64,000 nucleotides of DNA from Pokkaliibacter sp046614695 (GTDB lineage: Bacteria > Pseudomonadota > Gammaproteobacteria > Pseudomonadales > Balneatricaceae). The notes under the pieces were generated by a model. It had not been told where the DNA came from. It ran no database searches and worked only from the letters and a program-made list of their open reading frames with translations. Below, piece by piece: positions 1 to 8,094 of the stretch (the first letter of the stretch is position 1; each line of letters begins with the position of its first letter). The stretch covers positions 1 through 64,000 of the forward strand of contig NZ_JBKKHQ010000007.1 in assembly GCF_046614695.1 (NCBI RefSeq). The letters are read 5' to 3'. The position numbers and the translations under genes were made by a program.

Positions 1-85
1 GCACTCACGCACTCACGCACTCACGCACTCACGCACTCACGCACTCACGCACTCACGCACTCACGCACTCACGCACTCACGCACT
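1..85. repeat. Octamer tandem repeat (GCACTCAC)n
   Basis: Ten perfect head-to-tail copies of the 8-base unit GCACTCAC plus a partial copy (GCACT), with no mismatches. The array starts at the first base of the window, so its true length is unknown. The unit length is not a multiple of three and no gene covers it here. Perfect identity suggests slippage or recent expansion. Confidence 0.95.
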
Positions 86-102
86 GGTCAGTAGGTATAA
101 AA

Positions 103-124
103 AAAGCTGCCAAAGGGCAGCTTT
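103..124 (-). terminator. Rho-independent terminator after corB-like gene
   Basis: A 9-bp perfect stem (AAAGCTGCC / GGCAGCTTT) with a 4-nt loop lies about 20 bp past the minus-strand stop codon. Read on the minus strand it is followed by a T run, as expected for intrinsic termination. Confidence 0.85.
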
Positions 125-144
125 CTAGTGGTGTTCAAGTGGGT

Positions 145-1413
145 TTAGTCATCGCTTTTGAGCTTGTAGGCGCGAACTGACTTAATCAGATTATCCTTGA
201 TCTGCAGTGTTTCGAACCGGTATTCATCAATCTGCACGCAGGTGTTGGCAACGGGGATGGCTTCCAGCGTTTCGACAATTAAACCATTGATGGTTTTAGG
301 GCCTTCAGTTGGCAGCTCCCAGTGAAGTGACTTATTGATATCGCGAATGGTGGAGGTGCCATCAATAATGATGCTGCCATCGTCCTGATGAACGATATCC
401 TGATCTTCGATGTCTTCCTTCGTGGAGAGCTCGCCCACAATCTCTTCCAGAATATCTTCAAGCGTGACCGCGCCAATCACATCGCCGTATTCATCGACTA
501 CCAACCCAAGACGCTTGTTGGCCTTTTGGAAGTTCATCAATTGGGTATGCAGAGGTGTATTTTCAGGGATGAAGTAAGGCTCGAAAGCCTGCTCGATAAT
601 GAGCTCTTTTGTCACAGGCTCAGTGCTGTTGAGAAGGCCTGCCACACTGCGCATATGCAGAACGCCCATCACGTTATTGATTTCGCCCTGATAAATTGGC
701 AGGCGCGTGTATTTGCTATTGGCAATTTGCTGAAGAATGTCTTCCAGCTCGTCATCAAGGTCGAGACCCTGGATTTCATTGCTTGGGATCATGACATCGT
801 TCACGGAGACCGTTTCAAGATCCAGAATGCTGAGTAACATATTCTGGTTGCGACGGGGCATGAGTGCGCCGGCTTCGTTAACAACGGTACGAAGTTCTTC
901 GGTGCTAAGGTGGTTGCCGCCTTCATCGCTCCCCTGCAGACGGAACATTCGCAAAATCCCACTGGTGATGCTGTTGACCAGCCAGACACAAGGATAAAGC
1001 AGCTTAAGTAGCGGAATCAGAATGAGTGATGCAGGAAATGCCACTCGCTCCGGATTCAGCGCTGCAAGCGTCTTGGGGGTGACTTCTGCAAAAATAAGAA
1101 TAAGAAATGTGAGTGCTGCGGTGGCAATGGCGACACCTAACTCACCCCACAGGCGTGTCGCAATGACTGTGGCAATGGCTGAAGCCAGAATGTTAACGAA
1201 GTTATTGCCAATCAGGATGACGCCGATCAGGCGTTCAGGGCGTTCAAGCAGGTTTTGAGCGCGTATGGCGCCTCGGTGTTTGCTCTTAACCAGATGGCGC
1301 AGGCGGTAGCGGTTGAGCGTCATCATGCCGGTTTCAGAGCTGGAGAAAAACGCAGACATGATAATGAGAATGACCAGAACTATGCATAAGGCCACTATGG
1401 GTATGTCGTTCAA
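145..1413 (-). CDS. corB: CorB/CorC-type (DUF21-CBS-HlyC/CorC) membrane protein
   Basis: Inner-membrane protein of 422 aa, near the length of E. coli CorB (YfjD). An N-terminal DUF21 membrane domain (about residues 1-190, several hydrophobic segments, SSSETGMMTLNRYRLRH motif near 25-41) is followed by a CBS pair (about 205-330) and a C-terminal CorC_HlyC domain (about 345-420, VVDEYGD and IIDGT motifs). The family is linked to magnesium/cobalt efflux; direct transport by this protein is inference. The start reads TTG, 11 nt after a GGAG; the alignment with CorB supports it. The ypjD-like gene lies just upstream on the same strand, and ffh is divergent, as in E. coli. Confidence 0.9.
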   Translation of the reverse strand: MNDIPIVALCIVLVILIIMSAFFSSSETGMMTLNRYRLRHLVKSKHRGAIRAQNLLERPERLIGVILIGNNFVNILASAIATVIATRLWGELGVAIATAALTFLILIFAEVTPKTLAALNPERVAFPASLILIPLLKLLYPCVWLVNSITSGILRMFRLQGSDEGGNHLSTEELRTVVNEAGALMPRRNQNMLLSILDLETVSVNDVMIPSNEIQGLDLDDELEDILQQIANSKYTRLPIYQGEINNVMGVLHMRSVAGLLNSTEPVTKELIIEQAFEPYFIPENTPLHTQLMNFQKANKRLGLVVDEYGDVIGAVTLEDILEEIVGELSTKEDIEDQDIVHQDDGSIIIDGTSTIRDINKSLHWELPTEGPKTINGLIVETLEAIPVANTCVQIDEYRFETLQIKDNLIKSVRAYKLKSDD

Positions 1414-1475
1414 GAGGGGAGTAGCTCCATAACACGAATAGGAAATCGTGTTTTAGTTGGTTGAGGTGGCCGGTG

Positions 1476-2276
1476 TCAAGTGCGGCCGATGATGTATTCC
1501 AATACCAGCTTGGTGCCGAAGAACCCAAGCATCAATACCACGAATCCGCCAATCGTCCAGCGTACCGCCGTTCGGCTGCGCCAGCCGAAGCGATAATGGC
1601 CGATAACCAGTGTTGCAAAGATAAGCCAGGCCAATAGTGAAAGTATGGTTTTATGGATTAAATGCTGGGCAAAAAGGTTCTGTACAAAAATGAAGCCGCT
1701 GATAAGCCCGATAGTCAAAAACACCAGACCCACACAAATCAGTTCGAACAGTAGCTTCTCCATGGTTTGCAGAGGGGGTAGCACTTTTGTCAAACTGGCA
1801 GGCTTGTGATGTTTGAGCTGCCAGTTCTGACGGTAGAGCAGCAAAGCCTGTACGAGTGCCAGTGTGAAGAAGGCATAGGCAATGATGGATGAGGCTATAT
1901 GCAGGTCGACGCCCGGATTGTATTCGTGGGAGCGTCCCTGGGCTGGAATCAGGCCGCTGAGTAAAATCGTGGTCGCAGCCAGAGGGAAAATGAAGACAAA
2001 GAGGTTTTCCAGCGGGCGTGATAACGCACTGGCAAGTGCCAGTGCCACAATAAGACAGGAAATCAGCGAGCCGGTAATAAAGAAGTCGAAGCGTAGTCCG
2101 CCAAGTGTGAACAGGCTGTGGGACAGGGTTACTGCCTGAAACAGTACACCTGCAAGGCCCAGCAGCATTATCTGCTGGCGGGAGGCCAGAGGCTTGCCCA
2201 TCAGTGTGCTCGATTGCAGAAAACCGCCGGCAAGATACGCCACGACTGCAAGAATATAAGCACCAATAAGAATCAT
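1476..2276 (-). CDS. ypjD: YpjD/CorE-like inner-membrane protein, cytochrome c assembly (CcsA) family
   Basis: A 266-aa protein with about eight hydrophobic segments and the CcsA/ResC-type fold signature, including a conserved VDLHIASSIIAYAFF segment near residues 125-139 and HKTILSLLAW near 208-217. Members next to ffh are called YpjD or CorE and have been linked genetically to cobalt/magnesium resistance, not to cytochrome c biogenesis. It is probably co-transcribed with the downstream CorB-like gene (62-nt gap) and is divergent from ffh. The biochemical role is unknown. Confidence 0.85.
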   Translation of the reverse strand: MILIGAYILAVVAYLAGGFLQSSTLMGKPLASRQQIMLLGLAGVLFQAVTLSHSLFTLGGLRFDFFITGSLISCLIVALALASALSRPLENLFVFIFPLAATTILLSGLIPAQGRSHEYNPGVDLHIASSIIAYAFFTLALVQALLLYRQNWQLKHHKPASLTKVLPPLQTMEKLLFELICVGLVFLTIGLISGFIFVQNLFAQHLIHKTILSLLAWLIFATLVIGHYRFGWRSRTAVRWTIGGFVVLMLGFFGTKLVLEYIIGRT

Positions 2277-2434
2277 GTGTTATGTGTCCGTTCGAGAGTG
2301 AACGCGCCTATTGAACCTGAACTTCTCAACAGAGATTCGTTCCTTGGCGACGCGTCGGATATAATAGCGGAAATTTTATTGTTACAGATACGTTCGGCAC
2401 GTTAATCCGCCGGATGATCATCAAGGGCATCTCA

Positions 2435-3820
2435 ATGTTTGATAATCTCACAGATCGTTTGTCCCAGACATTAAAGCATATCACCGGACAGGCCAAGCTG
2501 ACCGAGGACAACGTCAAGGAAGCCTTGCGTGATGTTCGTATGGCGTTGCTTGAGGCCGACGTAGCTCTGCCGGTTGTTAAAGAGTTTATTGGTAAGGTTA
2601 AAGAGCGGGCGATTGGTCAGGAAGTTGCCCGCAGTTTGTCGCCAGGTCAGGTCTTCATCAAGATTGTGAAGCAGGAGCTGGTCTCCATCATGGGGGAGGC
2701 CAATGAAGCGCTGAACCTGTCAGTACAGCCGCCTGCGGTGATCATGATGGCGGGTCTGCAAGGGGCGGGTAAAACTACCTCTGCAGGAAAACTGGCCAAA
2801 TTCCTGAAAGAGCGCCACAAGAAAGAAGTCATGGTCGTATCGGTGGACGTCTATCGTCCCGCTGCGATCAAGCAGCTCGAAACGCTGGCAAAAGAGGTCG
2901 GCGTTCATTTCTTCCCGAGTCAGGCAGACCAGAAACCACTGGATATTGCCAAGGCCGCTATCGCTCATGCGCGCATACAGCATCATGATGTGGTGATTCT
3001 CGATACCGCCGGTCGCTTGCATGTCGATGAAGCCATGATGCAGGAGGTTAAATTCCTGCATGAGGAAGTGCAGCCGGTCGAAACCCTGTTTGTTGTTGAT
3101 GCGATGACGGGTCAGGATGCCGCGAATACCGCTAAGGCCTTTAATGATGTGCTGCCCCTTACCGGTGTCGTCCTCACCAAGACCGATGGTGATGCCCGTG
3201 GTGGTGCCGCGCTGTCAGTGCGTTACCTGACCGGAAAACCCATCAAGTTCCTTGGGGTCGGTGAAAAGAGTGACGCGCTGTCACCTTTCCATCCTGATCG
3301 TGTGGCTTCGCGTATTCTGGGGATGGGTGATGTGCTTTCTCTGATCGAGGAAGCAGAACAGAAAATGGACAAGAGCAAGGCAGAGAAGCTCGCGTCCAAG
3401 ATCAAAAAAGGCAAAGGCTTTGATCTCGAGGATTTCCGTGATCAGCTGCAGCAGATGAATAACATGGGCGGCATGGCTGGCCTGATGTCCAAACTGCCAG
3501 GTATGGGACAGCTGACGCAAAATGCTGATATGGGCGCTGCTGAAAAGAACATGCGCCAGATGCAGGCGATCATCAGTTCAATGACGCCCAAAGAGCGTCG
3601 TAACCCCGATCTAATCAATGGTTCTCGCAAGCGTCGTATCGCGATGGGTTCTGGTGTTCAGGTTCAGGATGTTAATCGTCTTCTTAAGCAGCACAAACAA
3701 ATGCAGAAGATGATGAAGCAGGTCGCTGGCAAGGGCGGCATGGCCAAAATGATGCGTAATATGAAAGGAATGTTGCCTCCCGGTATGGGTGGTGGCGGTG
3801 GCGGAATGCCGCGCTTCTGA
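2435..3820 (+). CDS. ffh: Signal recognition particle GTPase Ffh (SRP54)
   Basis: Binds 4.5S RNA and signal sequences and delivers ribosome-nascent chain complexes to FtsY at the membrane. The 461-aa product shows the N domain, the G domain (P-loop GLQGAGKTTSAGKLA, then DTAGR and TKTDGD) and a methionine-rich M domain (GMAGLMSKLPGMG) ending in a glycine-rich tail. An ATG lies 21 nt upstream in frame, but the chosen start (MFDNLTDRLS) is the family's conserved N-terminus and has AAGGG ahead of it. Confidence 0.98.
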   Translation: MFDNLTDRLSQTLKHITGQAKLTEDNVKEALRDVRMALLEADVALPVVKEFIGKVKERAIGQEVARSLSPGQVFIKIVKQELVSIMGEANEALNLSVQPPAVIMMAGLQGAGKTTSAGKLAKFLKERHKKEVMVVSVDVYRPAAIKQLETLAKEVGVHFFPSQADQKPLDIAKAAIAHARIQHHDVVILDTAGRLHVDEAMMQEVKFLHEEVQPVETLFVVDAMTGQDAANTAKAFNDVLPLTGVVLTKTDGDARGGAALSVRYLTGKPIKFLGVGEKSDALSPFHPDRVASRILGMGDVLSLIEEAEQKMDKSKAEKLASKIKKGKGFDLEDFRDQLQQMNNMGGMAGLMSKLPGMGQLTQNADMGAAEKNMRQMQAIISSMTPKERRNPDLINGSRKRRIAMGSGVQVQDVNRLLKQHKQMQKMMKQVAGKGGMAKMMRNMKGMLPPGMGGGGGGMPRF

Positions 3821-3842
3821 GTCCTGGCAAGATCGCTTATGT

Positions 3843-3871
3843 AACCCGCTTCGGCGGGTTGCTGTTTTTTT
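3843..3871 (+). terminator. Terminator after ffh
   Basis: A 7-bp stem (AACCCGC / GCGGGTT) with a stable TTCG tetraloop, then a run of seven T residues, 22 nt past the ffh stop. It separates ffh from the rpsP operon. Confidence 0.9.
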
Positions 3872-4014
3872 GAACAAATGCTTTTCTTGGGCGCCTGATT
3901 CACATAGAATGTTGCGCCTTATAACTCGGCCTTAGCCCACGAAGCTTGGGTCGGTACTTCGAACGATGGGCGATATCAAAACCCATCCGCAACTCAATAA
4001 AGGAACGATCGCGC

Positions 4015-4272
4015 ATGGTAACTATTCGTTTGGCTCGTGGCGGCTCCAAAAAGCGTCCTTTCTATCACATCACTATTGCTGACCAGCGCAATGCGCGTGA
4101 CGGTCGCTTTATTGAGCGTGTAGGTTTCTTCAACCCCATCGCTCGCGGTGGTGAACAGCGTCTGAAGCTGGACCTTGAGCGTGTAGCTTACTGGACTGAC
4201 AAAGGTGCACAGCCTTCTGATCGCGTTGCCCAGCTGATCAAAGATGCTGCCAAGGCTCAGGCCGCGGCATAA
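4015..4272 (+). CDS. rpsP: Ribosomal protein S16
   Basis: An 85-aa small-subunit protein of normal length. The conserved N-terminus MVTIRLARGGSKKRPFYHI fixes the start, with AAAGGA about 10 nt upstream; an in-frame upstream ATG extension has no counterpart in the family. It is the first gene of the rpsP-rimM-trmD-rplS operon, which couples ribosomal proteins to 16S maturation and tRNA methylation. The upstream region holds a TAGAAT -10-like box at 3905-3910 without a clear -35. Confidence 0.98.
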   Translation: MVTIRLARGGSKKRPFYHITIADQRNARDGRFIERVGFFNPIARGGEQRLKLDLERVAYWTDKGAQPSDRVAQLIKDAAKAQAAA

Positions 4273-4310
4273 CTTTTAGGATATAGAAGCTGAGATTTCC
4301 GGAACGCCTG

Positions 4311-4838
4311 ATGCAAAGCAATCAAGAACAGCTCGTCATGGGGCGTATAACCTCGGTGTACGGCATTAAAGGCTGGGTAAAGGTTTACTCCTTTGCAGAA
4401 CCGATGGAGAACATCTTTGCCTATACTCCCTGGAAGTTACAGCTTAACGGTCAGTGGCGAGAGGTCGTCATTGATCAATGGAAACATCATGGCCAGGGGC
4501 TAATTGCTCATATTGAAGGTTGTGATGACAGAGATATCGCCAAGCATTACTGCGAAGCGGATATCCACGTTGATCTGAACCAGTTACCCGACCTCCCAGA
4601 GGGCGAGTTTTACTGGCATCAACTTGAAGGTTTGACTGTGGTTAATACCGAAGGCGTTTGTCTTGGTGTTGTCGACCACATGCTGGCCACTGGGGCTAAC
4701 GATGTTTTGGTCGTGAGTCCAAGTTCTGACAGTGTGGATGATCAGGAACGCCTGATTCCCTATCTGCCAGAGAACAATGTAAAGGAAGTAAGTCTCGAGC
4801 AGCGTCGCCTGGTCATTGACTGGGACTCCAGTTTCTGA
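4311..4838 (+). CDS. rimM: Ribosome maturation factor RimM
   Basis: A 175-aa protein that assists 30S head assembly by binding S19. The N-terminal RimM barrel (VMGRITSVYGIKGWVKVYSF, about residues 9-28) and the C-terminal PRC-barrel (EFYWHQLEGLTV, ending DVLVV, LIPYLPE) are present, including the YW dipeptide needed for S19 contact. It is the second gene of the rpsP operon; its TGA ends 10 nt before the trmD GTG. Confidence 0.97.
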   Translation: MQSNQEQLVMGRITSVYGIKGWVKVYSFAEPMENIFAYTPWKLQLNGQWREVVIDQWKHHGQGLIAHIEGCDDRDIAKHYCEADIHVDLNQLPDLPEGEFYWHQLEGLTVVNTEGVCLGVVDHMLATGANDVLVVSPSSDSVDDQERLIPYLPENNVKEVSLEQRRLVIDWDSSF

Positions 4839-4848
4839 GGAGAGCGCT

Positions 4849-5592
4849 GTGTGGTTGGGTGTTGTAACGCTCTTTCCTGAGATGTTTCGTGCCGTTGGCC
4901 TGTATGGCGTGACGGGACGTGCAGTAAAGGAAGGAATACTGACGCTGAAGTGCTGGAATCCGAGGGATTATGCCCACGACCGGCATAAGACCGTGGATGA
5001 TCGCCCCTATGGTGGTGGCCCCGGGATGCTGATGAAAATTCAGCCTCTGAGGGATGCCATTCAGGCTGCGAAGTCCGCCAGCGAGACGCCGCCTCACGTG
5101 ATCTACCTGTCGCCGCAAGGTCGCAAGCTGGATCAACAGGGGGCGAAAGAGTTGGCTGCCTATCCATCGCTTTTGATGGTGGCAGGGCGCTACGAAGGTA
5201 TTGATGAACGACTGATTCAGTCTGAAGTCGATTCTGAGTGGTCCATTGGTGACTTTGTTCTCAGTGGGGGCGAGTTACCTGCCATGGTGATGATTGATGC
5301 CGTGGCGCGAATGGTTCCGGGAGTTCTGGGCCGTGAGGAATCCGCCGAGCAAGACTCTTTCAGTGACGGGCTGCTTGATTGTCCGCACTACACACGACCT
5401 GAAACATTGGAAGGGCAAACAGTCCCGCCGGTACTTCTGAGTGGAAATCACGAAGAAATCCGCAAGTGGCGACTACAGCAGCAACTAGGAAGAACCTGGT
5501 TGCGTAGACCGGATTTGTTGGAAGACCTTGAGCTGACCAAAGAACAGCAAAAGCTTTTGTCAGAATTTATTCGCGCAGAAGAAGCCTCTTAA
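4849..5592 (+). CDS. trmD: tRNA (guanine-N1)-methyltransferase TrmD
   Basis: Makes m1G37 in tRNAs reading CCN/CUN/CGG, preventing +1 frameshifts. The 247-aa product has the SPOUT trefoil-knot signatures: YGGGPGM near residue 56, YLSPQGR, LVVAGRYEGIDER-type segment near 115, and SIGDFVLSGGE near 135. I chose GTG because it follows a GAGGAG Shine-Dalgarno (4837-4842), avoids overlap with rimM and gives the family N-terminus (WLGVVTLFPEMF). An ATG 33 nt upstream lies inside rimM and has no good ribosome site. Confidence 0.96.
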   Translation: MWLGVVTLFPEMFRAVGLYGVTGRAVKEGILTLKCWNPRDYAHDRHKTVDDRPYGGGPGMLMKIQPLRDAIQAAKSASETPPHVIYLSPQGRKLDQQGAKELAAYPSLLMVAGRYEGIDERLIQSEVDSEWSIGDFVLSGGELPAMVMIDAVARMVPGVLGREESAEQDSFSDGLLDCPHYTRPETLEGQTVPPVLLSGNHEEIRKWRLQQQLGRTWLRRPDLLEDLELTKEQQKLLSEFIRAEEAS

Positions 5593-5623
5593 GGCAGCGC
5601 GAACGATATATTAGGAGCGAGCG

Positions 5624-5992
5624 ATGAGCAGCAAGAACCTGATCATTCAGCAAATCGAAGCTGAACAGATGAGCAAAGAAATTCCTGCGTTTGGCGCAGG
5701 TGACACCCTGGTTGTCCAGGTACGTGTTGTAGAAGGCGAGCGTACTCGTCTGCAGGCTTTCGAAGGCGTTGTAATCGGCAAGCGTAACCGCGGCCTGAAC
5801 TCTGCTTTCACTCTGCGTAAGATCTCCCACGGTGTGGGCGTTGAGCGTACTTTCCAGACCTACAGCCCAACTGTAGAAGAAATCCAGGTTAAGCGTCGTG
5901 GTGACGTTCGTCAGGCTAAACTGTATTACCTGCGTGACCTGTCTGGTAAAGCAGCACGTATCAAAGAGAAAATCGTTTCCAAAAACGCTTAA
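5624..5992 (+). CDS. rplS: Ribosomal protein L19
   Basis: A 122-aa large-subunit protein at the 30S-50S interface. It shows the family signature FEGVVIGKRNRGLNSAFTLRK and GVGVERTFQTYSP. Start ATG follows TTAGGAGCG. It is the last gene of the rpsP operon, immediately before a strong terminator. Confidence 0.98.
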   Translation: MSSKNLIIQQIEAEQMSKEIPAFGAGDTLVVQVRVVEGERTRLQAFEGVVIGKRNRGLNSAFTLRKISHGVGVERTFQTYSPTVEEIQVKRRGDVRQAKLYYLRDLSGKAARIKEKIVSKNA

Positions 5993-6027
5993 GGCGTTCG
6001 GAACGACCGCTCTTGATACGGTTCGAC

Positions 6028-6053
6028 AAAAAGGTGGCTTAGGCCACCTTTTT
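6028..6053 (+). terminator. Terminator of the rpsP-rplS operon
   Basis: The stem AAGGTGGC / GCCACCTT, extended by A/T pairs, has a TTAG loop and is followed by a T-rich stretch. It lies 36 nt after the rplS stop. Confidence 0.9.
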
Positions 6054-6086
6054 GTTTTTCTGAATCTCCTGATGCAGAGGTGAGGC

Positions 6087-6998
6087 GTGGTGGGCAAAGC
6101 GGAGCTTAGTGATCTTCATGAGGGGAATATTGCTCGGTTTCTGGATAGCGCCTGGCTTGAGAAAGGGTTAAGTGAGCTGAGTCTTGAAGCCTACCGTCGT
6201 GATCTAACGCAGTTTGCTCTCTGGTGTCAGAGGCAATCCATAGAGGTGCTTAAGGCCAATAGTGATCAGCTACAGGGTTATCTCTATAGCCTGTTTGATC
6301 AGGATGCCAGCGCTTCGTCCATATCACGTTACCTGTCCTGTTTACGGGGGTTCTATCGTTTTGCTCTGCGGGAGCAGTTAATTGAGCAGGACCCTACGGC
6401 GTTGTTAAGTCATCCTCGTCATGTCCGGCCTATTCCCGATGCTTTGAGCGAGGCTGATGTTGAGGCATTACTACTGGCGCCTGACTTGTCCTCCGCTATT
6501 GGCTTGCGTGATCGTGCCATGCTGGAAGTTCTCTATGCCTGTGGTCTGCGAGTCAGTGAGTTGATCGGCTTACAGTTAAGTAATATCAGTCTTGAGCAAG
6601 GTGTGATTCGGATATGGGGTAAAGGGGGGAAGGAGAGGCTGGTACCGATGGGTGAGGAGGCGATCAGCTGGATTCAGCGCTATCTTCGTGAGGCCAGACC
6701 GGAGCTGATCGGTATGGAGTTGCAGGTGCTTTTTCCTTCCAGCCGTGGTGGAGAGATGACGCGGCAGACCTTTTGGCATGCCATCAAGAAGTATGCCCTG
6801 ATCGCTGGTATCCGAACGGATATCTCGCCCCATACACTGCGGCATGCGTTTGCGACACATTTACTGAATCACGGCGCGGATTTACGCGTTGTGCAGATGC
6901 TGCTTGGGCATGCTGACTTGTCGACGACGCAGATCTACACTCATGTCGCCCGTGCCCGACTGCAGGCATTGCACGAGCAGCATCATCCGCGTGGTTAG
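6087..6998 (+). CDS. xerD: Site-specific tyrosine recombinase XerD
   Basis: Works with XerC at dif, under FtsK control, to resolve chromosome dimers. The 303-aa protein has the N-terminal SAM-like core-binding domain (about residues 10-100) and the catalytic domain, with R155 (CGLRVSEL), K179 (WGKGGKERLVP), H249-x2-R252 (HTLRHAFATH), H275 (LLGHADLSTTQIY) and nucleophile Y284. It starts at GTG (a second GTG follows directly), with GAGGTGAGG upstream. It precedes dsbC, the conserved xerD-dsbC-recJ neighbourhood of gammaproteobacteria. Context favours XerD over XerC. Confidence 0.95.
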   Translation: MVGKAELSDLHEGNIARFLDSAWLEKGLSELSLEAYRRDLTQFALWCQRQSIEVLKANSDQLQGYLYSLFDQDASASSISRYLSCLRGFYRFALREQLIEQDPTALLSHPRHVRPIPDALSEADVEALLLAPDLSSAIGLRDRAMLEVLYACGLRVSELIGLQLSNISLEQGVIRIWGKGGKERLVPMGEEAISWIQRYLREARPELIGMELQVLFPSSRGGEMTRQTFWHAIKKYALIAGIRTDISPHTLRHAFATHLLNHGADLRVVQMLLGHADLSTTQIYTHVARARLQALHEQHHPRG

Positions 6999-7085
6999 TC
7001 ACTGTTATGTCGCTGATGGTCTGATCTCTTTGGTGTTATTGCTCTGGGCATGAGGGTCCGGAGTCGCTATCTTGATGCACAGTGT

Positions 7086-7113
7086 GGAACTCATGGTGTG
7101 TTTATGAGTCCTA
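7086..7113 (+). promoter_or_regulatory. Possible sigma-E promoter of dsbC
   Basis: GGAACTC, a 16-nt spacer, then TCCTA lies 24 nt ahead of the dsbC start codon. It departs from the extracytoplasmic sigma consensus (GGAACTT / TCTAA-like) at one -35 base and in the -10. The window encodes RpoE, and dsbC belongs to the sigma-E regulon in E. coli. The match is weaker than the two sites in the rpoE operon. Confidence 0.4.
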
Positions 7114-7136
7114 GTAGAAAACACCGAGGATCAAAC

Positions 7137-7862
7137 ATGAAGATACGTCACCTCCTGCTGTCATTCCTGATGCTCATTACTGCAGTCGCACAGGCGGCTA
7201 AGTCGACCCCCGAAGAGGCCATCACTGCGGCACTTACCAAAGCTTATCCCGACCTGCCCATTTCCAGCATTACACCTTCCGAAATGCCGCATTTGTATGA
7301 AGTTATGCTGGCGACCGGAGACTCGCTGTATGCCAGTGAGGATGGATCACACTTTATTGTGGGCAATCTTTACCAGACGACTGATAAGGGCTTTCGCAAT
7401 CTGACTGAAATCAAACAGCAGAAGTCCCGTGCTGAGCTCATGGCGTCTGTTCCCGATGAGAATGCCATCATTTTCCCGGCCAAAGGAGAAGAGCGTTCCA
7501 CACTGTTTGTCTTTACCGATGTGGATTGTGGTTATTGCCGTAAGCTTCACTCGGAGCTGGGTCAGCTCACCTCCCAGGGTATTACTGTGAAGTATCTGGC
7601 CTTTCCACGTACCGGTCTGAATACGCCTACCTATGACAAGATGGTTGCTGTCTGGTGCTCGGACGATCCGCAGGCGGCCATTACCGCTGCCAAGCAGGGG
7701 AGTGTGCCGGGGAGTGCAAAGTGTGAGAACCCGGTTGCTGCGGATTATGAGCTGGGAGTGACCCTTGGGGTGACAGGAACTCCCACCTTGATCACGCCTG
7801 ATGGGCAAATGATCCCAGGCTATATGCCTGCAAATGAGCTGGTTAAGAGCCTGGGGTTATAA
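7137..7862 (+). CDS. dsbC: Thiol:disulfide interchange protein DsbC
   Basis: Periplasmic disulfide isomerase kept reduced by DsbD. The 241-aa precursor has a signal peptide (residues 1-20, ending AQA), an N-terminal dimerisation domain (about 22-80) and a thioredoxin-like domain with active site CGYC at 131-134 and a cis-proline GTPT near 218. A second cysteine pair (CSDD and AKCEN) is also present. The start is supported by the signal peptide and by GAGGA upstream; two in-frame ATGs further upstream give no signal peptide. Confidence 0.96.
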   Translation: MKIRHLLLSFLMLITAVAQAAKSTPEEAITAALTKAYPDLPISSITPSEMPHLYEVMLATGDSLYASEDGSHFIVGNLYQTTDKGFRNLTEIKQQKSRAELMASVPDENAIIFPAKGEERSTLFVFTDVDCGYCRKLHSELGQLTSQGITVKYLAFPRTGLNTPTYDKMVAVWCSDDPQAAITAAKQGSVPGSAKCENPVAADYELGVTLGVTGTPTLITPDGQMIPGYMPANELVKSLGL

Positions 7863-7874
7863 AGGAAGAGCAAG

Positions 7875-7898
7875 GCGCCTGTCTTCGTTGACAGGCGC
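7875..7898 (+). terminator. Hairpin after dsbC
   Basis: A perfect 9-bp stem (GCGCCTGTC / GACAGGCGC) with a 6-nt loop lies 12 nt after the dsbC stop. No T tract follows, so it may be an mRNA-stabilising or attenuating structure and not a true terminator. Confidence 0.5.
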
Positions 7899-8094
7899 TA
7901 CCCTGCCACTTAATGTGTACCCTCCTTAACGCAGGGGCCGGGAAATCGCACGGTTTTTCGGACGCTGCGGCAATAACGTCTAGGTCGGATCGACCTCCTG
8001 ATCCGACTCCGTCAGCCTTCAAAAATGCCGGACATCTGATGTTCGAAATGACTATAACGGGCGGCGGTTTAACCTGTGAAATCGGGGTATTAGT

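Noticed and set aside
1..85. CRISPR array
   Set aside because: The unit is an 8-base head-to-tail repeat with no spacers; no cas genes are near.
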